From Olavius algarvensis Delta 4 endosymbiont (GTDB lineage Bacteria; Desulfobacterota; Desulfobacteria; Desulfobacterales; CAJINA01), in contig CAJINA010000188.1 of NCBI GenBank assembly GCA_905176665.1, forward strand, positions 1-64,000: a stretch of DNA of 64,000 bases, written 5' to 3'. The position numbers and the translations under genes were made by a program. This document shows positions 42,963 to 52,792 of the stretch, piece by piece (position 1 is the first letter of the stretch; the number at the start of each line of letters is the position of its first letter). The notes below the pieces were generated by a model. That model did not search any database, had not been told where the DNA came from, and was given only the letters and a program-made list of their open reading frames with translations.

Positions 42963-44061
42963 ATGTCCGCAGAATTAAAACAGAAGATAAAGGGGCTTCA
43001 GCAAAAACTTGAAGATCTCCGAGGGTATCTTTGACCTGGCGGGCAAACAAAAAAGACTGGAAGAAATCGAACACCTTCTAACCAGAGATGGTTTCTGGGA
43101 CCAACCTGAAAAATCAACCGCCATCCTGAAGGAACGCACCCAACTCACCACGAAGGTCGAAGCTTTTACCAAGCTGGTTGACCAACTGGAAGAGAGCGAA
43201 CTCCTGTTGGAAATGGCCCTGGAGGAATCTGACCAGGAGTCCCTCGCGGAGGTCGCCCAGCAGGTCACCGCCATCGAATCCGGCACCGACAAGCTAAGTC
43301 TGGAAATGATGCTGGACGGCGAATCGGACCAGAACAATGCCATTGTCTCCATCAATGCGGGGGCCGGCGGGACCGAGGCCCAGGATTGGGCTGAAATGCT
43401 CTTCCGCATGTACCTGCGCTGGATCGAAAAAAAAGGCTTCAAGCCCTCCGTGATCGATTACCAGCCTGGCGAGGAAGCGGGCATCAAGGGCGTTACCATT
43501 ACGGTAACCGGCCAAAACGCCTACGGGTACCTCAAATCGGAAAACGGCGTCCATCGCCTGGTCCGCATTTCCCCGTTCAATGCGAGCGGAAAACGCCACA
43601 CCTCATTTGCTTCCGTCTTTGTCTACCCGGAACTCGACCAGGAAATTGTGATCGATGTGGAAGAAAAAGACCTGCGGATTGATGTCTACCGGGCCAGCGG
43701 AGCCGGTGGCCAGCACGTCAACAAGACATCCAGCGCCGTGCGGATCACCCACCTGCCAAGCGGCATCGTCGTCCAGTGCCAGCAGGAAAAATCGCAGCAT
43801 CGCAACAAGGAAATGGCACTGAAAGTTCTCAAGGCCCGCCTGTATCAGGATGAAAAGAAACGCCAGGACGAAAAACTACAGGAAATCCACGACGGTAAGG
43901 ACGATATTGCCTGGGGCAGCCAAATCAGATCGTATGTCCTGCATCCCTACCAGATGGTAAAAGACCACCGCATCAGCCTCGACATCGGCAATGTGAACCA
44001 GGTGCTCGACGGCGGTATCGACCCGTTCATCGAAGGCGTCCTGCTGGCCGGCAAATCCTAG
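42963..44061 (+). CDS. prfB: Peptide chain release factor 2 (programmed +1 frameshift)
   Basis: 365 residues after the frameshift: 23 codons from ATG 42963 to CTT, then frame +1 from 43033. The second frame holds the stop-codon recognition loop (RISPFNASGKRHTSFA) and the GGQ motif (ASGAGGQHVNKTSS) that triggers peptide release at UGA and UAA. AAAGGGG precedes the ATG. The frameshift at UGA lets RF2 regulate its own level. The gene follows repeat copy E, whose right end lies just before its ribosome site. Confidence 0.95.
43022..43035 (+). promoter_or_regulatory. RF2 +1 frameshift site
   Basis: AGGGTATCTTTGAC: an SD-like AGGG, then CTT followed by in-frame TGA (43032-43034). The ribosome slips from CTT to TTT, reading GAC next. 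This matches the classic RF2 autoregulatory site. Confidence 0.93.
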
Positions 44062-44214
44062 CCCAGATATTTTATGAAATTTTTTCTACACAATGGATTC
44101 TATACCATTATTCAAATATAGAAGAGCTGTTTGTGGTCTGGTTTTCAGGGGGGGTTTTGCATTCTGTGCGGTTTTCCAGGAACGCAGAATAATTTTCATA
44201 AAATATTCGGTCTT

Positions 44215-44760
44215 ATGGAACCTATCGATATCATAAAAAAGTTCTACCAGCCCGGAACAAAGAGCTACGCGACCCTGGTCCACCACAGCGAGCAGGTCAC
44301 CCAAAAGGCACTCACTGTCGCCGCCAAGGTCCCGCACCTCGAACCGGACTTGGATTTTATCGCGGAAGCCGCCATGCTGCATGATATCGGTATCCACGCC
44401 ACGGTGGCCGAATCATTGGGGTGCCACGGCAGACACCCCTACCTGCTGCACGGTACGCTGGGTAGAAAGATGCTGGACGGTCTGGATTTGCCGCGACACG
44501 CCCTGGTCTGTGAAAGGCATGTCGGCATCGGTATCTCGGCCGCAGACATTGTCACACACAATTTACCGCTACCCATCCGCGACATGCGCCCGGTTTCCAT
44601 CGAAGAACAAATCATCGGCTCTGCCGACAAGTTCTTCTCGAAAAACGGCAACGGCAACGGACGCGAGAAAACGGTCGGAGAAATATTGGCGGAAATCGAA
44701 TCCTACGGCTCTGATAAAGTGATTCGGTTTAAATCCTGGCTGGAGCTGTTTGCTGCTTGA
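44215..44760 (+). CDS. HD-domain hydrolase of unknown substrate
   Basis: 181 residues with an HD phosphohydrolase core (HHSEQVTQKALTVAA, then AAMLHDIGIHATVAES and ERHVGIGIS). The family includes nucleotide and oligonucleotide phosphohydrolases of many substrates. ATG 44215 begins the family sequence; the open frame extends to 44131. No partner is adjacent; it lies about 150 bp after prfB. Confidence 0.8.
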   Translation: MEPIDIIKKFYQPGTKSYATLVHHSEQVTQKALTVAAKVPHLEPDLDFIAEAAMLHDIGIHATVAESLGCHGRHPYLLHGTLGRKMLDGLDLPRHALVCERHVGIGISAADIVTHNLPLPIRDMRPVSIEEQIIGSADKFFSKNGNGNGREKTVGEILAEIESYGSDKVIRFKSWLELFAA

Positions 44761-44804
44761 GGAACAGTCGTTCATTCAATTGGAAGAACTCTTCGTCCGA
44801 TAGT

Positions 44805-44935
44805 TCACCCTCCCCTAATCCCTCCCGTCAAGGGAGGGGGATCAATGCCGTCGCCGCCTTAACCCAGATATTATTCGACCAATGGAACCTTCACGCAAAA
44901 TAGCGCCCCTCCCCTCGCGGGAGGGGGTTGATCCA
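44805..44935. repeat. GC-rich palindromic repeat, copy H1
   Basis: About 130 bp bounded by two hairpins, CCCTCCC-GTCAA-GGGAGGG (44820-44838) and CCCCTCCC-CTCG-CGGGAGGGGG (44906-44927). The same two-hairpin layout with CCCTCCC arms recurs at 55144-55282. The region from 44761 to 45116 otherwise holds only a terminator. Confidence 0.6.
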
Positions 44936-44982
44936 ATTAGTTATGCCGCCCTTGATATAATTGTAAGCTCAACCTAAACAAA

Positions 44983-45012
44983 AAGCCCACCGGAGGCAAT
45001 TCCGGCGGGCTT
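44983..45012 (-). terminator. Intrinsic terminator of the nfnAB operon
   Basis: On the minus strand AAGCCCGCCGGA-ATTGCC-TCCGGTGGGCTT forms a stem with one mismatch, followed by TTTTG. It lies about 100 bp after the nfnB stop. Confidence 0.6.
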
Positions 45013-45116
45013 GCAAATTTAACTAGTAGAAAACTCGCGATTTTTTGGGGACTGTTCAGGGATTTTAGTTTTCAACCTCTGAACCCCTGAACCTTTTAGC
45101 CTTGAACCCTCCTTGC

Positions 45117-46517
45117 TTACCACCCCAGCTCGAGGAACTTGTCGATGGAATTGGCCGCCTCCCGCCCGGCCCCCATGGCCAGGATCACGGTGGCTGCACC
45201 GGTGACAATGTCGCCCCCGGCCCAGACCCCGCGTTTGGTGGTCTTTCCGGTTTCCGGTTCGGCAATGACATACCCCCACTGGTTCAATTGCATATCAGGC
45301 GTTTCACTGGTAAGCAGCGGGTTGGCCCCGGAACCGACCGCCACGACGCACAGGTCGCATTCGATCTCGAATTCAGACCCCTCGATGGGAACCGGGCTTC
45401 TGCGGCCGGATTCATCCGGTTCACCGAGTTCCATCTGGAGGCAGACCATGCCGGTCAGGCGCCCCTTTTCATTGCCCAGGTACTTGGTGGGATTCGTGAG
45501 CAGAAAGAGCTCGATGCCCTCTTCTTCCGCATGGTGAATTTCCGCCACGCGGGCCGGCATTTCATCACGGGAGCGACGGTAGACGATTTTGACCTCTTCC
45601 GCGCCAAGCCGCATGGCGGTCCGGGCCGCATCCATGGCGACATTCCCGGCCCCGAGGACGACCACTTTTTTACCAAGCGGAATCGGGGTGTCCACCTTCG
45701 GGAATTCATAGGCTTTCATTAAATTAGCCCGGGTCAAGTATTCGTTGGCGGACAGGATGCCCACATAGTTCTCGCCGGGAATGTTCATAAAGCGGGGCAG
45801 GCCGGCGCCCACGCCGACGTACACCGCATCGTAGCCCTGCTCGAATAGTTCGTCGATGGAAACCGTGCGGCCGACAACCGCGTTGCATTCCACCTTGACG
45901 CCCAGCCGCTCCAGAAAATTGACTTCCTGGGCGACGATCGCTTTGGGCAGACGGAATTCCGGAATGCCGTATACCAAGACCCCGCCGGGCTTGTGGAACG
46001 CTTCCAGAATAGTGACGTCATGCCCCTTTACAATAAGGTCGCCCGCCACGGTAAGCCCGGAAGGCCCGGAGCCGACAACGGCCACTTTCTTTCCGGTGGA
46101 CGGCTGAACCGGCGGCAGTTCACCGGTCCCATTCTCCCGCTCCCAGTCTGCGCAAAAGCGCTCCAGGTTGCCAACGGCCACCGGCTCGCCCTTCTTGCCG
46201 ACAATGCACAACCCTTCGCACTGAATCTCCTGGGGGCAAACCCGACCGCAAACCGCCGGAAGGGCATTCTTGCCCCAGAGGTCCCGGATGGCCCCGGTAA
46301 AATCACCTTCGGTAATCAAATTGATAAAACCCGGGATATCCACCTCCACCGGACAGCCGGCCACGCAGCCCGGCTTACGGCATTGCAAACAACGCGCCGC
46401 CTCTTCCTGGGCCATTTTAACCGTATAACCGGTGGGTACTTCCAGAAAGTTGCGCGCCCTGACCTGGGGCTCCTGTTCGGGCATTGCCACCCGCGGGACC
46501 GCATTCTTTTTCGCCAT
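45117..46517 (-). CDS. nfnB: NADPH-dependent glutamate-synthase-small-subunit-type flavoprotein (NfnB/SudA-like)
   Basis: 466 residues. The N-terminal two-[4Fe-4S] domain (CLQCRKPGCVAGCPVEVDI and CGRVCPQEIQCEGLC) is followed by FAD and NADPH Rossmann domains (VVGSGPSGLTVAGDL; VVLGAGNVAMDAA) and the C-terminal VWAGGDIVTGAATVI. With the adjacent NfnA/SudB-like subunit it would form the electron-bifurcating ferredoxin-NAD-NADP transhydrogenase. ATG 46517 follows ACGGAGGAG. Glutamate synthase small subunit is the alternative, but no large subunit is present. Confidence 0.85.
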   Translation of the reverse strand: MAKKNAVPRVAMPEQEPQVRARNFLEVPTGYTVKMAQEEAARCLQCRKPGCVAGCPVEVDIPGFINLITEGDFTGAIRDLWGKNALPAVCGRVCPQEIQCEGLCIVGKKGEPVAVGNLERFCADWERENGTGELPPVQPSTGKKVAVVGSGPSGLTVAGDLIVKGHDVTILEAFHKPGGVLVYGIPEFRLPKAIVAQEVNFLERLGVKVECNAVVGRTVSIDELFEQGYDAVYVGVGAGLPRFMNIPGENYVGILSANEYLTRANLMKAYEFPKVDTPIPLGKKVVVLGAGNVAMDAARTAMRLGAEEVKIVYRRSRDEMPARVAEIHHAEEEGIELFLLTNPTKYLGNEKGRLTGMVCLQMELGEPDESGRRSPVPIEGSEFEIECDLCVVAVGSGANPLLTSETPDMQLNQWGYVIAEPETGKTTKRGVWAGGDIVTGAATVILAMGAGREAANSIDKFLELGW

Positions 46518-46584
46518 TTTCTCCTCCGTAAAAATATAACTGCAAATACCTTTTCTTTCTTTTCATAAACCGAAATTTCGCTAT

Positions 46585-46730
46585 GGTGTCCTCCCAGAAG
46601 CGGTAGGTTTTGGTTCGGAGCAAGGCTTGAGCACTTTTGAGACCGCAGGCATAGCAGACGCTATGTCGAGGATCTCAAAAGGGCGAAAACGCCGCTCCGG
46701 GCCAAAAGATACCGTCTCTGGGTGGACGCT
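46585..46730. repeat. Palindromic element, copy F, between nfnA and nfnB
   Basis: 146 bp, the same length as copy A and very similar to it internally (GGCATAGCAGACGCTATG). Arms GGTGTCCTCCCAGAAGCGG and CCGTCTCTGGGTGGACGCT match at 16 of 21 positions but differ from the arms of copy A. The right end overlaps the TAG stop of nfnA by two bases, exactly as copy A overlaps the cyclase stop. It lies inside an apparent operon. Confidence 0.75.
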
Positions 46731-47565
46731 ACTGGGCATCCCGGATCGTACAGTAATCCTCATGACACCGGCGCTCCTCTGCGAGGTAGGCCTGCAACCT
46801 GAGCATCAATTCGTCATAATCCACTTTATGGCCGTCAAACTCGGGGCCGTCCACACACGCAAATTTGGTTTCACCACCCACGGTCACCCGGCAGCCCCCG
46901 CACATACCGGTGCCGTCAACCATAATCGGATTGAGACTGACCATGGTCGGCACGTCGTATTTTTTTGTAATGCCGCTCAAGGCCTTCATCATGGGCACCG
47001 GCCCGATCCCCACGACCAGCTTAACATCCCCGGCTTCGATGACCGCCTGCATGACCTCGGTCACGAAACCATGGTGGCCGTAAGAACCATCGTCGGTGCA
47101 CACTCTCAGATCGTGCGAAGCCGCGTCCATCTCTTTTTCAAGGATCAGCAGGTCCTTATTACGGGCTCCGATAATACATGTCACGTCGTTGCCGGCCTCT
47201 TTCAAGGCACGCGTAATCGGGTGCAAAACCGCAACCCCGGTTCCACCGCCCACACAGACGACCTTGCCGACTTTTTCAATATGGGTGGCTTTCCCGAGCG
47301 GGCCGATCACATCCTGGTAGATATCGCCCACGGTCAGATCCTTGAAAATGGCCGTAGATTTCCCAACAACCATGTAGATGATTGTAATCGTACCTTTTTC
47401 CGTGTCCGTGTCGGCCATGGTCAGCGGAATCCGCTCGCCTTCTTCATTGGCCTTCAGGATTACGAATTGGCCGGGTTTGGCTTTTTGGGCAATCAGGGGG
47501 GCTTCAATTTCGTTGAGTATTACCGTCCCTTCTGCCATCTCTTCGCGACGAACAATTTTGAACAT
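46729..47565 (-). CDS. nfnA: FAD/NAD-binding flavoprotein subunit (NfnA/SudB-like)
   Basis: 278 residues. Ferredoxin-NADP-reductase-type FAD domain (FVILKANEEGERIPLTMAD), NAD domain (VCVGGGTGVAVLHPI) and a C-terminal cysteine cluster (CGGCRVTVGGETKFAC) for a [2Fe-2S] centre. With the NfnB-like protein downstream it is expected to oxidise or reduce ferredoxin with NADH and NADPH. ATG 47565 follows GGAGG. The stop codon is shared with repeat copy F, which separates it from nfnB by about 210 bp. Confidence 0.88.
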   Translation of the reverse strand: MFKIVRREEMAEGTVILNEIEAPLIAQKAKPGQFVILKANEEGERIPLTMADTDTEKGTITIIYMVVGKSTAIFKDLTVGDIYQDVIGPLGKATHIEKVGKVVCVGGGTGVAVLHPITRALKEAGNDVTCIIGARNKDLLILEKEMDAASHDLRVCTDDGSYGHHGFVTEVMQAVIEAGDVKLVVGIGPVPMMKALSGITKKYDVPTMVSLNPIMVDGTGMCGGCRVTVGGETKFACVDGPEFDGHKVDYDELMLRLQAYLAEERRCHEDYCTIRDAQ

Positions 47566-47941
47566 TGCTAACCTCCGGGCGTACATCGCCATGTATGATT
47601 TAATTGAAGCCGTTGCAAAAAAGAATAGATACCTTCTGTGGCCGGGGCGAGCAGCGATCCAAGCGGGGTGCGGGCATTTTGAAAATGATCTCTCGCTGAG
47701 CGGGTATTACCGGTATTTTACAATGGCCTCCAAAATTGGTTCTCACTACATAGTCACATTAAAAGATGCAAAAAAGCATATACCCAATTTAAATGCAACC
47801 CTATTTTGGCGTGCCGCCGCAACCCATAGGTTGTATTGCGCGCACTTTTAAGGCGTGGGCTATTGAAGAGAAGGCCGGCGTGTGTTAAACCGCCAGCGGC
47901 ATTCCGGGTTCTCCGGTTGCAGACGCAACAAGGAAAAGATG
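47566..47941. other. Intergenic region between divergent nfnA and tatD
   Basis: About 376 bp. It contains short imperfect palindromes such as CAACCCATAGGTTG near 47820. An open frame from 47378 reads antisense through the start of nfnA and is not called. No clear promoter. Confidence 0.35.
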
Positions 47942-48724
47942 ATGAAGCTATTTGACAGCCACTGCCATCTCGATGATCGAACTTTTGAAAAAGACTGGTC
48001 TGCGGTGCTTGAACGCATGGCCGCCAATGATGTAGCGGCTGCGCTGATAGCCGGCATCAATGCGGATCGATCTGCCAAAGGCTTGGCCCTGGCGGAAGGG
48101 CACCCCGGGCTGTACGCGGCGGTAGGCATCCACCCGCATGACGCCAGCAGCTGCAACACAAAAGTCTTAAGCACCCTGCAAAACCTGGCAGCCAACCCCA
48201 ACGTTCGGGCGTGGGGTGAAATCGGCCTTGATTTCAACAGGATGTATTCCCCGCAGGATATCCAGGAAAAATGGTTTCTCCAGCAGCTCGCAATCGCAGA
48301 CGAACTCGGACTGCCGCTTATTTTCCATGAACGCGACAGCCAAGGGCGCCTGTTGGAATTATTGGACCAACATCCCCATTCCCGCCGGACCGGGGTGGTG
48401 CATTGTTTCAGCGGTACCAATGCGGAACTTGAACGTTACCTGGAAAAGGGTTTTTACATCGGAATTACCGGCATCCTTACCATCCAGCAACGGGGGCGCC
48501 TGCTCCGCAGCCAAGTCGCCATGGTTCCGCCGGAACGCCTCCTGATCGAAACCGATGCACCCTACTTGACCCCGGCTCCCCAGAAAAACCGCCACCGCCG
48601 CAATGAGCCCGCCTTTGTCAAATCGGTTTTACTTAAGCTGGCGGACGTAACCCGGACGGATGTCGACACACTGGCGGACACCATCTGGGACAATACCTGT
48701 CGCCTGTTTGGCATCTCCGCGTAG
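47942..48724 (+). CDS. tatD: TatD-family metal-dependent DNase
   Basis: 260 residues. Metal-binding HxH in FDSHCHLD, glutamate in AWGEIGLDFNRM, and histidines in LIFHERDSQG and GVVHCFSG, with the final ETDAPYLTPAP. TatD enzymes hydrolyse DNA or act in quality control in the cytosol. ATG 47942 follows AAGGAAAAG; a second ATG directly precedes it. It is divergent from nfnA and convergent with the deaminase. Confidence 0.92.
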   Translation: MKLFDSHCHLDDRTFEKDWSAVLERMAANDVAAALIAGINADRSAKGLALAEGHPGLYAAVGIHPHDASSCNTKVLSTLQNLAANPNVRAWGEIGLDFNRMYSPQDIQEKWFLQQLAIADELGLPLIFHERDSQGRLLELLDQHPHSRRTGVVHCFSGTNAELERYLEKGFYIGITGILTIQQRGRLLRSQVAMVPPERLLIETDAPYLTPAPQKNRHRRNEPAFVKSVLLKLADVTRTDVDTLADTIWDNTCRLFGISA

Positions 48725-48759
48725 GCATTGTGTTTTATTTTTCTTTTGTTACCAGACAA

Positions 48760-49782
48760 TTAGATATACCTTCGCGCATACCGGTCAAGCTCGTTTAGAT
48801 AGTGTTGTCGGAGATCTTTACCAATAAAGGCCGCCCTAAATGCATTTTGGGATAAGCGCTGAAGGTCTTGATGCGTCAGGCCAAAAGCTTTGCAAATCGC
48901 TAAAAAATTCTCATTGATGTAGCCTCCGAAGTAGGCCGGATCGTCCGAGTTGATGGTCACGCACAGGTCACTATCGATCAGTGCCTTCACATTATGACGG
49001 GCCAACGATTCAAACACTTTCAATTTTACATTCGACAGCGGACAGACGGTCAACGGCACCTGCTTTCTTCTTAGATCCCGGACCAGGGCCTCATCTTCCA
49101 GGCAACGGACACCGTGGTCAGTGCGCGCCACTTTCAGCAAGGCCAACGCCTGCCGGATATAATCGGGCGGCCCCTCCTCACCGGCGTGCGCCACAGTCAG
49201 AAACCCGCCTTCACGCGCACGGGCAAACACGTCTGTAAAAAGTTTGGGTGGATAGCCGGCTTCTGAAGAATCTAATCCAACCGCTGTAATGTGCTTCCGG
49301 TAGGGTTGGGCCTGTAAAAGGGTCTGCAACGCATCTCCCGGGCTGAGATGGCGCAGAAAGCACATGATTAGGTGGGCTGACAGTCCCAGCGTTTCACGGG
49401 CGCGGGCCAGAGCCCGACACAGGCCGGTCATCACGGTACCAAATGAGATACCGCGCGTGGTATGGGTCTGGGGATCAAAAAAAATCTCGACGTGCCGCAC
49501 ATTCTGGGCATGTGCCTTTTCAAGGTAAGCCCAGGCCAAGTCATCAAAATCTTTTGCCTTTCTCAGAACCCGGGCACCGGCATAATATATGTCCAGGAAA
49601 GACTGCAGATTGGTAAACTCGTAGGCCTGCCGCAGGGCCTCCACGGAATCAAAATCGAGGGGAATCCTGTTGCGGGCTGCCAAGGCAAACATCATTTCCG
49701 GTTCGAGGGTCCCCTCGACATGTACATGCAGCTCGGCTTTTGGAAGGCCCTGGATAAAGGTTTTTATGTCCAGCGCAATCAT
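48760..49782 (-). CDS. Adenosine/adenine deaminase family protein
   Basis: 340 residues. Zinc ligands in ELHVHVEGT, the catalytic region VAHAGEEGPPDYIR, LARTDHGVR-like stretch and NSDDPAYFGGYI. The HAGEEGP form and single-domain length suit the adenine-deaminase-like branch as well as adenosine deaminase, so the exact purine is uncertain. It acts in purine salvage in the cytosol. A ribosome site AAGAGAGG precedes the ATG. Confidence 0.85.
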   Translation of the reverse strand: MIALDIKTFIQGLPKAELHVHVEGTLEPEMMFALAARNRIPLDFDSVEALRQAYEFTNLQSFLDIYYAGARVLRKAKDFDDLAWAYLEKAHAQNVRHVEIFFDPQTHTTRGISFGTVMTGLCRALARARETLGLSAHLIMCFLRHLSPGDALQTLLQAQPYRKHITAVGLDSSEAGYPPKLFTDVFARAREGGFLTVAHAGEEGPPDYIRQALALLKVARTDHGVRCLEDEALVRDLRRKQVPLTVCPLSNVKLKVFESLARHNVKALIDSDLCVTINSDDPAYFGGYINENFLAICKAFGLTHQDLQRLSQNAFRAAFIGKDLRQHYLNELDRYARRYI

Positions 49783-49855
49783 CCTCTCTTTTCCCTTGCC
49801 TGGCAGGTAGGTTTGCCCGGCCGGCGATTGGTGCTGCCGATGGCAAAGCCGACTG

Positions 49856-50221
49856 TTAAACCAAGCTTAATACCGGAATCTTGGCCTGGATCACCTTTTC
49901 CAGGATTTCAATTCCGGCCCCGAAGCGCCTGCCCCGGCCGGTCTCAAGCGAACGGCACCAAATGACTCTACCCCGCCGTAACCGGGATACGGTTTCCCGC
50001 AACGCCCCATCGGGCGTTATCAGTTCGATGCAGACAGTTTTTCCGGGCTCCAGGGCCTGGCCGCTCTCCACGCACACCCCCTCCTTTCCGGCGTTCACAA
50101 TTCTGCCGGGGATCGGATCCGATGGCTCATCACCGACGGTCCCGGCCTCCGGGTCCATGGATATCCGGACCGGATCAAATCGGGGCCGCCGTTTTGATTG
50201 CCTGGTAAAGAAAAAAGTCAT
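49856..50221 (-). CDS. PilZ-domain protein
   Basis: 121 residues. An arginine-rich N-terminal patch (KRRPRFDPVR) and the strand motif GRIVNAGKEGVCVES fit a c-di-GMP-binding PilZ domain, although the second motif is not a perfect D/NxSxxG. The family links c-di-GMP to motility or envelope functions. It is followed 74 bp later by the deaminase. AAGAGGAGG precedes the ATG. Confidence 0.7.
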   Translation of the reverse strand: MTFFFTRQSKRRPRFDPVRISMDPEAGTVGDEPSDPIPGRIVNAGKEGVCVESGQALEPGKTVCIELITPDGALRETVSRLRRGRVIWCRSLETGRGRRFGAGIEILEKVIQAKIPVLSLV

Positions 50222-50500
50222 GGCGCACCTCCTCTTGTAAGGGGTCTAAAGCGCCCGTGGGTTCCAGGACCGCTCAAAGCCGGACGGATCCTGATAATAG
50301 GGTGTCCAATGATGAGTTTGGCTGATATCCGACCAGGGTGATGTACAAGCTAGTTGTCAATTGGGTATGAGAAACAGGCGGCGGGTGTGGCGCAGCGTAT
50401 GCCGAGTAGGGATCAATCCGCGGTGTGAATTCGGTTGCGGTGTCTCCGGGATCCGATACAGGCACTTATGTTTATAAAATAGATTGAATTCGGCGCAATG
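50222..50500. other. Intergenic region
   Basis: About 280 bp between the PilZ gene and the stop of the hybrid kinase. Nothing was recognised apart from the PilZ ribosome site at its left edge. Confidence 0.35.
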
Positions 50501-52792
50501 TCAACTTAAGCCGTCGAGCACCTGGCGTATGATCCGGGCCATTTTCCTTTTCATAATCGGTTTCATGACAAACGCCCGAATACCAAGAGCCTTGGCTTTG
50601 GCCTCATCGATCATCACGCTGAATCCGGTGCACAGGATAATCGGAATGTCCGGTCGAATGTCCATAAGGGCCTGCGTCAGGTCGATACCGGTCAAATGGG
50701 GCATGGTCATGTCTGTAATGACCAGGTCATAGGATTCCGGTTTAGAGCGAAAGAGGGCCAGGGCCTCCAGACTCGATGTACGCGCGTGCACGTTGTAGCC
50801 AAGCTTGATCAGCACTTTGCGGGCCAGCTTGATCACCTGTTCCTCGTCATCCACCAGCAGGATATTTTCATACCCCCCGGGAATATCGTCACCAGCGGTA
50901 TCTGAATTGAGGGGCAATTCAGGCAAATCGATCCGGGGCAGATAAACCGTGAAGGTAGTTCCGCATTCGGGCGCAGTATCCACCTTGATAAAACCGCCGT
51001 GACTTTTAATGATGCCGTGCGTAATGGAAAGCCCCAGTCCGGTACCCTTACCTTTCTGCCGGGTGGTGTAGTAAGGCTCGAAGATGCGCTCCACCACTTC
51101 GGCCGGCATCCCCTGACCGGAATCCTGAACTGTTAATACAAAAAAGTTGCCGGGCTCGACGCTATAACCGCTGGGGATGTCCGCGGCACTCAAGGTGGCC
51201 TCGCTCAGTTCGATCTTCAAGACACCGCCGGTGTTTTCCATGGCATGGAACGCATTGGTCACAAGATTCATGATGACCTGGTGCAGGCGGTTTTCGGCCC
51301 CGTTGACACTACCGTGCCCTATCGCATATTGGGTCTCGATTTGGATGGTTGCGGGTATGGTGGCCCGGGCCAGTTTCAATGCATCGGAAAGAATCGGCAC
51401 AAGGGCCACTGGCTTGAATTCCTCCACATACTGGCGGCTGAAGGACAGGATCTGTTCGACTAGATTCTTCGCCCGTTCAGCAGAGTCCAGAACTTCCTGC
51501 ATGCATTGTCGGGCCGGTGGGTTCTTGCCAACTTCGTCCAGGGCCATTTCGGAAAAGCCCAGGATGGGATAGAGAATATTATTAAAATCGTGTGCAATGC
51601 CCCCCGCCAGGGTCCCCAGCGACTCCATCTTTTGGGACTGGACCAGTTGCAGTTCCATGGCATGCCGCTCTTTTTCCAGCTCTTTTAACGGGGTAATGTC
51701 GGTGCCGATCTGCAGCCGCACCAGGTCACCGCCCGGCCAACGGATGGCCCGGTCGTAGTTGATATACCATCGGCCGGTGATATCGTTCTTGCCTTCCCAG
51801 GTGACGACCCCGGCCGGCTCACCATCCGGTCCCACAATTCGGTCATTGGTACAGTTTGCGCACGGCGTGTCGTTGCACGTAAACGCTTTCCAACAGGTTT
51901 TTCCGGTCAGGTCGGCTCCGAAAGCGTCCTGCATGTATTTATTCATAAATAATATCTTGTAAGTGTTCAAATCCGCCACGTACACATGGGCCGCAATACT
52001 GTCCAGCACGGTGATGAATCTTTCCTGTGATTCTTTGAGTTCCAGGCCGACCTTCTTTTTTTCAGTCTGCTCGGAACGCAAGTTTTCTGCCATGCGGTTG
52101 AAGGCAGCGGTCAATACGCCCACTTCGTCTCGAGACGTCACCTTGATTTTATAGCCCAGGTTGCCCCTGGATATTTCGTGGGTGCCTTCCACCAAACGCT
52201 GAATCGGTACAGTCAGCAGGTTGGACAAAATAATAGCCAGAAAAATTGAAGCCAGGACCATGAAAAACGTAATGGCAACAATCCGACGGGTATTCACCGC
52301 GATCTGCTCGTCGATGATTTTAAGGGGGATCTCGGTAATCAAGAGGTAGACCACGTCTCCCAGCGCTATGATCGGACTGACATACTCTAGAACCGACTGC
52401 CGATCGACAACTCGCTCCCTGCTTTTCAATTCCTTGGCGGCAATTATCGATCGATAAAACGCATCTACAACTTCGACGGTTCGTTGATCCGTCTTGGTCG
52501 TCACCCACACGACACCCTGGGTGTCGATCAAGGTGACGGCGCCCAGGTTTCCCATTGTCACAATTTCGTGGGCGTTGTTTAAAACCGCCCTGAAATCCGA
52601 CTTGAATATATTGGCGGTAGTCAGCTGGGAAAATGTCCGCGTAACAGCGAGGCCCTGGCGCGCCAACTGGTCATACAGGGTATGGCGCATCTGCAGATAG
52701 GTTGAAACCGTAATGGTGGCGATTAGGGCCATCCCCAACAGCAGGAAAGCGGCCGTTAATTTGATTCGGATGCTGGCGTTTTTAGGAAGCAT
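50501..52792 (-). CDS. Hybrid histidine kinase with HAMP, PAS and receiver domains
   Basis: 763 residues: two membrane helices (about 10-30 and 170-195) enclosing a periplasmic sensor domain, HAMP (about 195-245), a PAS domain with a Cys-rich segment (CWKAFTCNDTPCANC, about 305-320), HisKA with GGIAHDFNNILYPILGF, an ATPase domain (NLVTNAFHAME, GTGLGLSI) and a C-terminal receiver domain (DDEEQ; phospho-Asp in VITDMTMPHL; Lys in VMKPI). It probably senses an envelope signal; the cysteines may bind metal or Fe-S. The output partner is unknown. Confidence 0.9.
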   Translation of the reverse strand: MLPKNASIRIKLTAAFLLLGMALIATITVSTYLQMRHTLYDQLARQGLAVTRTFSQLTTANIFKSDFRAVLNNAHEIVTMGNLGAVTLIDTQGVVWVTTKTDQRTVEVVDAFYRSIIAAKELKSRERVVDRQSVLEYVSPIIALGDVVYLLITEIPLKIIDEQIAVNTRRIVAITFFMVLASIFLAIILSNLLTVPIQRLVEGTHEISRGNLGYKIKVTSRDEVGVLTAAFNRMAENLRSEQTEKKKVGLELKESQERFITVLDSIAAHVYVADLNTYKILFMNKYMQDAFGADLTGKTCWKAFTCNDTPCANCTNDRIVGPDGEPAGVVTWEGKNDITGRWYINYDRAIRWPGGDLVRLQIGTDITPLKELEKERHAMELQLVQSQKMESLGTLAGGIAHDFNNILYPILGFSEMALDEVGKNPPARQCMQEVLDSAERAKNLVEQILSFSRQYVEEFKPVALVPILSDALKLARATIPATIQIETQYAIGHGSVNGAENRLHQVIMNLVTNAFHAMENTGGVLKIELSEATLSAADIPSGYSVEPGNFFVLTVQDSGQGMPAEVVERIFEPYYTTRQKGKGTGLGLSITHGIIKSHGGFIKVDTAPECGTTFTVYLPRIDLPELPLNSDTAGDDIPGGYENILLVDDEEQVIKLARKVLIKLGYNVHARTSSLEALALFRSKPESYDLVITDMTMPHLTGIDLTQALMDIRPDIPIILCTGFSVMIDEAKAKALGIRAFVMKPIMKRKMARIIRQVLDGLS

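Noticed and set aside
44805..44935. Possible CRISPR-like repeat region
   Set aside because: Only two hairpins and no regular spacers or nearby cas genes.
46627..47571. 314-codon plus-strand frame across nfnA
   Set aside because: Antisense of nfnA and partly inside repeat copy F. It arises because high-GC genes leave open reverse frames.
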